This document shows, one piece after another, positions 1 to 3,353 of a DNA stretch of 5,964 nucleotides. Numbering within the stretch: position 1 is the stretch's first letter; the number at the start of each line of letters is the position of its first letter. The stretch covers positions 1 through 5,964 of the forward strand of contig JAFYUA010000273.1 in the NCBI GenBank assembly GCA_017549745.1, given 5' to 3'. A program made the translations under genes and the position numbers. The notes under the pieces are model-generated. The model saw nothing but the letters and a program-made list of their open reading frames with translations, had not been told where the DNA came from and did not search any database. The stretch is from Clostridia bacterium. Its GTDB lineage: Bacteria > Bacillota > Clostridia > UMGS1810.

Positions 1-333
1 AAGCCCAATGAGCGCGGCGCACTGAGCATGGTGACCGCAAGAATGAACGGCGCCTGTGTCGGGATTACATTCGGGATGCTCGGGGCATATGATTGAGTCA
101 AGCTCAGAGAGCACAAGCACTGTGGGGCCTGGGCGGAGGGTGTCTATCACAGTGTAGAAGCCTGTGATGCCATTTGCCATGGTCAGCTCATAGCCAAGGT
201 CTCTGAAAGCTTTTTCCATGTAGGCAGAGGTCTCGAACTCCTTGTAGCCTGTTTCGGGATGCTTCCAGATATATCGCTCGGCATCGAGAATGAGAGATGT
301 GTATTTTTCAACAGCATCTTTAAATTTTTGCAT
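1..333 (-). CDS. M20-family metal-dependent amidohydrolase, N-terminal part (cut by window edge)
   Basis: The first 111 codons of a hydrolase resembling the M20D amidohydrolases (AbgB, hippurate and IAA-amino-acid hydrolase relatives), which cleave N-acyl amino acids or similar amides with a bound metal pair. Visible signatures are W23-KHPETGYKE-F33, typical of the family N-terminus, and H97-SCGHHAQ-Q104, the metal-binding region; by family comparison C99 and H101 would be metal ligands. The usual ADMDALP stretch is represented by SELDSI (76-81), and the common CGHD is CGHH here, so the substrate may differ. The remaining ligands and the lid domain lie outside the window. The ATG at 331-333 has a GAGGTG SD (340-345) six bases upstream and its own promoter. 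No signal peptide is seen, so it is probably cytoplasmic. The family is fairly sure; the substrate is unknown. Confidence 0.85.
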   Translation of the reverse strand, partial: MQKFKDAVEKYTSLILDAERYIWKHPETGYKEFETSAYMEKAFRDLGYELTMANGITGFYTVIDTLRPGPTVLVLSELDSIICPEHPECNPDTGAVHSCGHHAQCAALIGL

Positions 334-362
334 ACAAATCACCTCGTAGTGTTGATGAAACC

Positions 363-391
363 ATTGTAGCACTTTTGTGATTTGATTTCAA
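363..391 (-). promoter_or_regulatory. Sigma-A promoter of the amidohydrolase gene
   Basis: On the minus strand TTGAAA (386-391) is followed after exactly 17 bases by TACAAT (363-368). Transcription would start about 7 bases further on, giving a short leader with the GAGGTG SD. It lies downstream of the hairpin at 413-446, so the amidohydrolase is a separate transcription unit from nadE and the DUF805 gene. Confidence 0.8.
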
Positions 392-412
392 TGGACAAAA
401 GCCGTATAAACT

Positions 413-446
413 ATAAAAAAGATATCCTGATGAATATCTTTTTTAT
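413..446 (-). terminator. Intrinsic terminator after the DUF805 gene
   Basis: Perfect inverted repeat with 13-bp arms (413-425 and 434-446) and an 8-base loop. On the minus strand the 3' arm supplies an uninterrupted run of six T and is followed by more A/T-rich sequence. The TAA stop of the DUF805 gene (443-445) lies inside the first arm. The stem is AT-rich, so it is weaker than a GC-rich terminator, but its place between a stop codon and a fresh promoter fits. Confidence 0.65.
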
Positions 447-973
447 GGTTCTTGTCCAAAGCGGTTGGTGCCGCGATTGCCTTTCATTGCAAGCAAAATC
501 ATGAGAACTGCCGACCCTATGGGCGCGGCAAAGAGCAGCAGTGCCATCACGGCGCTTCTGCCAGTGTCGTGCAGGCGGCGCACAATGAGTGCAAGCTGCG
601 GAATCAGCACCACAAAGCCATACACGAGCGACACATAGTTCACAATGTCAAAGGCAGTAATGTAAACCTTGCGCACCTCGCCTGCGGCGGTGAGATCAGA
701 GGCGGCAAGATAATCGATGCCAAAGAGCGCGCCTGTGAAAATCAGAAGCACGATTGCATTGGCAAGGTATGCCCACCAGTATTCGCCTCTTGAGCTTCGC
801 GAGCGAAAGTCAAAGAACTTTGCAAACATAGCCTTGTAGGCTGTGATGAGGTTGTATTTTTTCTTGTCGCCGTTCGGCGCAGTGTGGAGCTCGGCTCCGC
901 ACCCAAGGCACACGATGAGGTTATCGTCATCATATGCCATGCCGCACGAGGGGCATTTTTTGTTATCATCCAT
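443..973 (-). CDS. DUF805 membrane protein with N-terminal zinc ribbon
   Basis: A 176-residue protein. Residues 7-25 hold C7-PSC-C10 and C22-LGC-C25, a two-CxxC zinc site that resembles the first half of the short prokaryotic RING/zinc-ribbon modules in Firmicute membrane proteins (the CGxxxH ending at H30 fits; the later Cys residues of that module are absent). Residues about 48-170 are a DUF805 domain: FFDFRSRSSRGEYWW (53-67), the hallmark RRLHDTGRS (132-140) and the terminal GNRGTNRFG (165-173). Hydrophobic segments at about 68-90, 105-130 and 141-163 are probable membrane helices. The molecular function of DUF805 is unknown. The ATG lies three bases after the nadE stop, and the SD (GAGGTG, 980-985) is formed by the last two nadE codons, so the two are probably co-transcribed and translationally coupled. 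Confidence 0.85.
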   Translation of the reverse strand: MDDNKKCPSCGMAYDDDNLIVCLGCGAELHTAPNGDKKKYNLITAYKAMFAKFFDFRSRSSRGEYWWAYLANAIVLLIFTGALFGIDYLAASDLTAAGEVRKVYITAFDIVNYVSLVYGFVVLIPQLALIVRRLHDTGRSAVMALLLFAAPIGSAVLMILLAMKGNRGTNRFGQEP

Positions 974-976
974 GCT

Positions 977-1711
977 TCACACCTCATCGGGAACAAACGC
1001 AGGCATAAGCGCAAGCTTAAAGAGGTTGCGCTCGTGCAGGGTGTCTATCCTCTGCTTTGTCTGTTCGTTTTCTATCTTGCCTGTGCGGATATACCTATCT
1101 AGCTCAGCATAGGTAAAGCCGAGGTTGTCCTCGTCGGTTTTGCCGCACAGACCATCGATGGGAGTCTTCTCCACAAGGTCGGCGGGCAAGCCGAGCTCAT
1201 GGCCTATTGCCTTTACCTCGGTGACGGTGAGGTGCGAAAGCGGCAAAAAATCACCTGCCGCGTCGCCATAGCGTGTGGAATAGCCCACCCAATCCTCCGA
1301 GAGGTTGCAGGTGTTGGCAACTCTGCCGTTGCAGCTTTGCGACACTGCATAGAGCACAGTCATTCGTATGCGCGGGGGCATGTTGATTCGGCTCTGCTCA
1401 GACAGAGCGAGCGAATCGGGAAATGATGCCACAAAGGCATCAGAAATATTTTGGATATTCACTGTGTGTGTGCGAATGCCGAGATGGTCGCACAGCTTGT
1501 GGGAGCAATCGATGTCGTGCTGGTTGCCGCATGGCATAAGCACTCCGATAACGCGCTCAGCTCCAAGTGCCTCGCAGCAAAGAGCCGCCACAACCGAGCT
1601 GTCTTTTCCGCCCGATATGCCCACAACGGCATTGCAACCAGCGCCGTTTTTTTCAAAGAAATCGCGAATCCACTCTACACAGTTGTCTTTTATTTTTTTT
1701 GCATCAAACAC
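977..1711 (-). CDS. nadE: NAD+ synthetase (ammonia-dependent type)
   Basis: Catalyses the last step of NAD+ synthesis: ATP-dependent amidation of nicotinate adenine dinucleotide. It is a cytoplasmic N-type ATP pyrophosphatase. Numbered from the start chosen here (244 aa), the PP-loop SGGKDSS is at 33-39, the NMPPRIRMTVLYA helix at 110-122, NLSEDWVGYSTRYGDAAGDF at 136-155, and EKTPIDGL plus DEDNLGFTY follow. There is no glutaminase domain, so ammonia is the likely nitrogen donor. Start choice: the frame stays open to a GTG at 1727-1729, but that codon has no SD and would lie only about 9 bases after the expected transcription start. The GTG at 1709-1711 has AGAGG (1720-1724) eight bases upstream and gives the usual N-terminus MFDAKK. 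Promoter at 1745-1773; the DUF805 gene follows in the same operon. Confidence 0.95.
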   Translation of the reverse strand: MFDAKKIKDNCVEWIRDFFEKNGAGCNAVVGISGGKDSSVVAALCCEALGAERVIGVLMPCGNQHDIDCSHKLCDHLGIRTHTVNIQNISDAFVASFPDSLALSEQSRINMPPRIRMTVLYAVSQSCNGRVANTCNLSEDWVGYSTRYGDAAGDFLPLSHLTVTEVKAIGHELGLPADLVEKTPIDGLCGKTDEDNLGFTYAELDRYIRTGKIENEQTKQRIDTLHERNLFKLALMPAFVPDEV

Positions 1712-1744
1712 ATATATCGCCTCTGTCACAAAATTTATAATAGA

Positions 1745-1773
1745 ATTTTATCACAAAGAGGGCACTGTGTCAA
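1745..1773 (-). promoter_or_regulatory. Sigma-A promoter of nadE, inside the end of the upstream gene
   Basis: Minus-strand TTGACA (1768-1773, perfect consensus), 17-base spacer, TAAAAT (1745-1750). The -35 box and most of the spacer lie within the last codons of the 78-residue Cys-rich protein gene. Expected transcription start near 1738, giving a leader of about 27 bases before the GTG at 1711. A short AT-rich inverted repeat (AAAATT 1744-1749 / AATTTT 1730-1735) covers the start-site region but is too weak to call an operator. Confidence 0.8.
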
Positions 1774-1987
1774 TTGCATCATACTTTTTCATCAGTTTGC
1801 GGTAAAATGTGCATATTTTGAAATCCCATGTAAAGCAATGCATCTTGAGCCAGAGTGTCCTGTCGCTGGCATCGGGAAATCTGAGTTCGCATTGCTCACA
1901 TTTGAGCCTTTCATCGCTCATGGTTTCAAAAAACGGACAAAGCGCATATTTTTTCTGCAATGTTTTTTGCTTCATTATTTTTTGCAT
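1751..1987 (-). CDS. Small Cys-rich phage-type protein (78 aa)
   Basis: No function can be assigned. The layout C17-PFF, C30-EQC-C33, C51, then K57-ICTFYRKLMKKYD (57-70) resembles a group of short Cys-rich proteins common in clostridial prophages and integrative elements (CPxx...CE...C...CxxYR.L..KY). The Cys set could bind a metal. The ATG at 1985-1987 is preferred over a GTG nine bases upstream because GAGGTG (1994-1999) lies six bases before the ATG and would overlap the GTG. It follows the tandem zinc-module gene by 11 bases and its SD touches that gene's TAG stop, so they are co-translated. Its 3' end contains the nadE -35 box. Confidence is good that it is coding, low for the family link. 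Confidence 0.75.
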   Translation of the reverse strand: MQKIMKQKTLQKKYALCPFFETMSDERLKCEQCELRFPDASDRTLWLKMHCFTWDFKICTFYRKLMKKYDAIDTVPSL

Positions 1988-1998
1988 TGCACTCACCT

Positions 1999-2346
1999 CT
2001 ACTTTAGCTTGTGCAATCTCACAAAGGTGCCGTAGGTGACGCCTTCGGCCTTGCTCTGGCGGGCAGCATCGGTGAGAGTGATTTTAACGGGGACTTTGAT
2101 TTTGGTCTTCTGAATAAGGCCGATGTCTCTCATATACCTGCCCTGACATTCTTTGGTGCAGAATTTGCGTTTGCGTGCTGCGGCAAAAATATGTCCGCAC
2201 CGTTGACACAAATGCTTGCTAAGCTTTGGAGCACATTGACCCCTGTAAAGCTCCCCGCATTTGGCGCGGCAAAACTTGCGCGCACTTTTGTCTGTTGTAA
2301 AAACTGTTTTGCAATATGGACAAATTTTTGTGTACTTATGCTTCAT
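1999..2346 (-). CDS. Tandem Cys4 zinc-module protein, phage-type (115 aa)
   Basis: Not recognised by name. Two similar zinc modules stand in tandem: C9-x2-C12-x13-C26-x3-C30 and C47-x2-C50-x12-C63-x3-C67, both with a basic KFC before the third Cys, which suggests internal duplication. They look like small treble-clef/zinc-ribbon folds used for nucleic-acid or protein binding. A basic linker (about 72-88) leads to a C-terminal segment, TLTDAARQSKAEGVTYGTFV (90-109), like the short helical tail ending in TYGxFV/SYGxYV seen at the end of many small Firmicute phage proteins. The ATG at 2344-2346 is chosen for the AGGAGG SD (2351-2356); the frame stays open to 2400 but that extension has no SD. 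Second gene of a three-gene operon, 11 bases after the 33-codon gene. Confidence 0.8.
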   Translation of the reverse strand: MKHKYTKICPYCKTVFTTDKSARKFCRAKCGELYRGQCAPKLSKHLCQRCGHIFAAARKRKFCTKECQGRYMRDIGLIQKTKIKVPVKITLTDAARQSKAEGVTYGTFVRLHKLK

Positions 2347-2357
2347 TGTTCCTCCTG

Positions 2358-2459
2358 TCAGATGTTGGCTTCGATAACACATCCCAATATGTACATACAA
2401 GCGGAAAATGCTATCAAGACCTTTTCACTGCTAAACATTCCGATAATCATTTGTTTCAT
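2358..2459 (-). CDS. Small hydrophobic peptide (33 aa), first gene of the divergent operon
   Basis: A short reading frame, ATG at 2457-2459 to TGA at 2358-2360. It begins MKQMIIGMFSSEK and continues with a hydrophobic stretch VLIAFSACMYILGCVI (14-29) that could be one membrane helix, ending EANI. Support for coding: an SD-like AGGATGTG (2466-2473) six bases before the ATG, the same spacing as other genes here; a consensus promoter upstream; and a stop placed just before the AGGAGG of the next gene (11 bases between genes). No homologue is recognised. Start and SD lie in or next to a perfect 16-bp palindrome. It may instead be a leader peptide setting translation of the zinc-module gene. Confidence 0.55.
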   Translation of the reverse strand: MKQMIIGMFSSEKVLIAFSACMYILGCVIEANI

Positions 2460-2467
2460 ATGAAACA
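2452..2467. repeat. Perfect 16-bp palindrome over the start of the 33-codon gene
   Basis: TGTTTCATATGAAACA reads the same on both strands. It covers the ATG (2457-2459) of the 33-codon gene and touches its SD (2466-2473). In DNA it could be a dimer-binding operator downstream of the promoter; in RNA it could fold into a 6-bp stem with an AUAU loop that hides part of the start. Its sequence differs from the TGTYGA half-sites upstream. Confidence 0.6.
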
Positions 2468-2498
2468 CATCCTTTCGTATTTGCACAATGCTTTTGAA

Positions 2499-2520
2499 TG
2501 TCGATGTTTCGTTATCGACA
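2499..2520. promoter_or_regulatory. Inverted repeat TGTCGAT-8-ATCGACA, probable operator or 5' RNA hairpin
   Basis: Perfect 7-bp arms (2499-2505 and 2514-2520) around an 8-base centre. It lies immediately downstream of the minus-strand -10 box (2526-2531), where transcription should start (near 2519). The arms match the TGTYGA half-site of the larger repeat at 2551-2578, which favours a repressor site; as RNA the same arms would form a hairpin at the very 5' end of the small-gene transcript. Confidence 0.55.
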
Positions 2521-2525
2521 CATTT

Positions 2526-2554
2526 ATCTTAACACAGTTTTGTGTCGTTGTCAA
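2526..2554 (-). promoter_or_regulatory. Sigma-A promoter of the three-gene minus-strand operon
   Basis: Minus-strand TTGACA (2549-2554, perfect consensus), 17-base spacer, TAAGAT (2526-2531). The -35 box overlaps the left arm of the inverted repeat at 2551-2578, and the spacer holds a second small inverted repeat (2532-2545). Probably repressed by the divergent S24 repressor. Leader of about 60 bases before the 33-codon gene. Confidence 0.8.
2532..2545. repeat. Short inverted repeat ACACA-4-TGTGT in the promoter spacer
   Basis: ACACA (2532-2536) and TGTGT (2541-2545) around GTTT, lying wholly between the -35 and -10 boxes of the minus-strand promoter. It could be an extra protein-binding site or chance; the arms are short. 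Confidence 0.35.
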
Positions 2555-2578
2555 CACATTTTTTCAAAAAAGTGTTGA
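2551..2578. promoter_or_regulatory. Probable shared operator: 28-bp inverted repeat between divergent promoters
   Basis: Outer arms TCAACAC (2551-2557) and GTGTTGA (2572-2578) are perfect; the T-run and A-run inside also pair, with one mismatch (2558/2571). The left arm overlaps the -35 box of the minus-strand promoter (2549-2554) and the right arm the -35 box of the plus-strand promoter (2575-2580). One bound repressor dimer could therefore block both. This geometry is typical of CI-type autoregulated switches. That the adjacent S24 repressor is the binder is inference. Confidence 0.65.
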
Positions 2579-2603
2579 TTTTTTTAAAAATGTGTGTTAT
2601 TAT
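2575..2603 (+). promoter_or_regulatory. Promoter of the S24 repressor gene
   Basis: TTGATT (2575-2580), 17-base spacer, TATTAT (2598-2603) preceded by TGT (2595-2597), an extended -10 element. The -35 box lies in the right arm of the inverted repeat at 2551-2578, and another TCAACA half-site follows at 2611-2616, close to the expected transcription start, so autoregulation is likely. Confidence 0.7.
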
Positions 2604-2633
2604 GGTTACATCAACAACGAAAGGACTGGTTTT

Positions 2634-3272
2634 ATGGCAAGTTTGGGAGACAGAATCAAGCAGCTCCGCAAGCAGCATGGCTACACCCAGAGCGAGTTCA
2701 TACAAATATTAAAGGATAAATACAATCTCAAGGCCGACAGAGTCATGCTCAGCAAGTGGGAATGCTCCAGGCAGTGCCCTCATATTGAAACGCTAAAGTG
2801 CATTGCAAGTGCTTTTGATGTGTCGCTTGACTATCTCAACGGCATTGAAGAAAAACCCAACCTCAAGCTGCGCAATGTGTCGCCTGCAGTGGAAGTGCAG
2901 ATGCCCATGTATGGCAAGATTGCGTGCGGCTCACCCATAGAATGTAATGTAGATTTTGACATAGAGACCATTCGCGGCGACCATGTGGACGGTGATTTTT
3001 GCGTTATTGCAAGGGGCGACAGCATGATAAATGCCCGCATCTTCGATGGCGACATCATCACGGTGAGGCGCCAGAGCGTGGTGGAAAACGGCGAAATTGC
3101 CGCGGTTGCCATTGGTGACGAAGCCACACTCAAGCGAGTGTATTATATTGAAAACGGCGTGATGCTTGTGCCCGAAAATCCTGCATATAAGCCCATGGTG
3201 TTTGTGGGTGAGGATTGCGCCAATGTGGTGATACTCGGCAAGGCTGTGTCGATGCACACAGTGCTCAATTAA
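2634..3272 (+). CDS. CI/LexA-like repressor: XRE helix-turn-helix plus S24 self-cleaving peptidase
   Basis: A 212-residue phage-type repressor. Residues about 4-70 form a Cro/CI HTH (GDRIKQLRKQHGYTQSEF, MLSKWECSRQCP, IETLKCIASAFDVSLDYL). Residues about 90-207 form the S24 domain: GDSM with the nucleophile S130, and ATLKRVY with the general base K167. The Ser-Lys spacing of 37 equals that of E. coli LexA (S119/K156) and UmuD (S60/K97). The probable self-cleavage site is C98-G99 in GKIACGSP; Cys-Gly is the pair cut in UmuD, while LexA and lambda CI use Ala-Gly. It probably represses the divergent operon and itself, and is inactivated by RecA-stimulated cleavage after DNA damage (family knowledge). 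Start chosen at ATG 2634 with AAGGA (2621-2625) eight bases upstream; the longer open frame from 2316 crosses the promoter and operator. Confidence 0.9.
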   Translation: MASLGDRIKQLRKQHGYTQSEFIQILKDKYNLKADRVMLSKWECSRQCPHIETLKCIASAFDVSLDYLNGIEEKPNLKLRNVSPAVEVQMPMYGKIACGSPIECNVDFDIETIRGDHVDGDFCVIARGDSMINARIFDGDIITVRRQSVVENGEIAAVAIGDEATLKRVYYIENGVMLVPENPAYKPMVFVGEDCANVVILGKAVSMHTVLN

Positions 3273-3276
3273 TTTG

Positions 3277-3304
3277 GCTTTTTGCCTTGAAAAAAAGAGC
3301 GTTT
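3277..3304 (+). terminator. Possible weak terminator after the repressor gene
   Basis: Five bases after the TAA stop, 3277-3283 can pair with 3294-3300 (seven pairs, one G-U) around a 10-base loop, followed by GTTTTAT. The stem is weak and overlaps the -35 box of the desulfurase promoter, so some read-through is likely. Offered as a possibility only. Confidence 0.25.
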
Positions 3305-3315
3305 TATGATATAAT
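3287..3315 (+). promoter_or_regulatory. Strong extended -10 promoter of the desulfurase-thiI-pncC operon
   Basis: TTGAAA (3287-3292), 17-base spacer, perfect TATAAT (3310-3315) with TGA directly before it (extended -10). Expected start near 3322, leaving a leader of about 32 bases with no room for a riboswitch or T-box. Confidence 0.85.
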
Positions 3316-3353
3316 ATTTCTAATTTATCATATCACGAAAAGAGACAGTTATA

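Noticed and set aside
452..793. Open frame of 113 codons on the plus strand
   Set aside because: It lies antisense to the DUF805 gene, has no SD or domain signature, and the minus-strand frame has clear DUF805 motifs.
1730..1758. Possible NAD-responsive operator (TTTGTGA repeated twice, AT-rich inverted repeat) near the nadE start
   Set aside because: The repeats are short and AT-rich and do not match an NiaR or NrtR site that I can state with confidence.
2347..2400. N-terminal extension of the tandem zinc-module protein to 2400
   Set aside because: No SD before the outer start, while AGGAGG lies just upstream of the ATG at 2346; the extension overlaps the 33-codon gene in another frame.
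2316..2633. N-terminal extension of the S24 repressor frame
   Set aside because: It crosses the 33-codon gene in antisense, the operators and the repressor promoter. The ATG at 2634 has an SD and gives a standard XRE N-terminus.
2460..2633. Firmicute LexA box (GAAC-4-GTTC type) in the divergent region
   Set aside because: No such sequence is present; the sites here are TGTYGA-based, so control by the cassette's own repressor is more likely than by host LexA.
1712..3353. Attachment-site direct repeats flanking the phage-like cassette
   Set aside because: No convincing repeat was found by eye at both ends, and there is no tRNA gene or integrase in the window.
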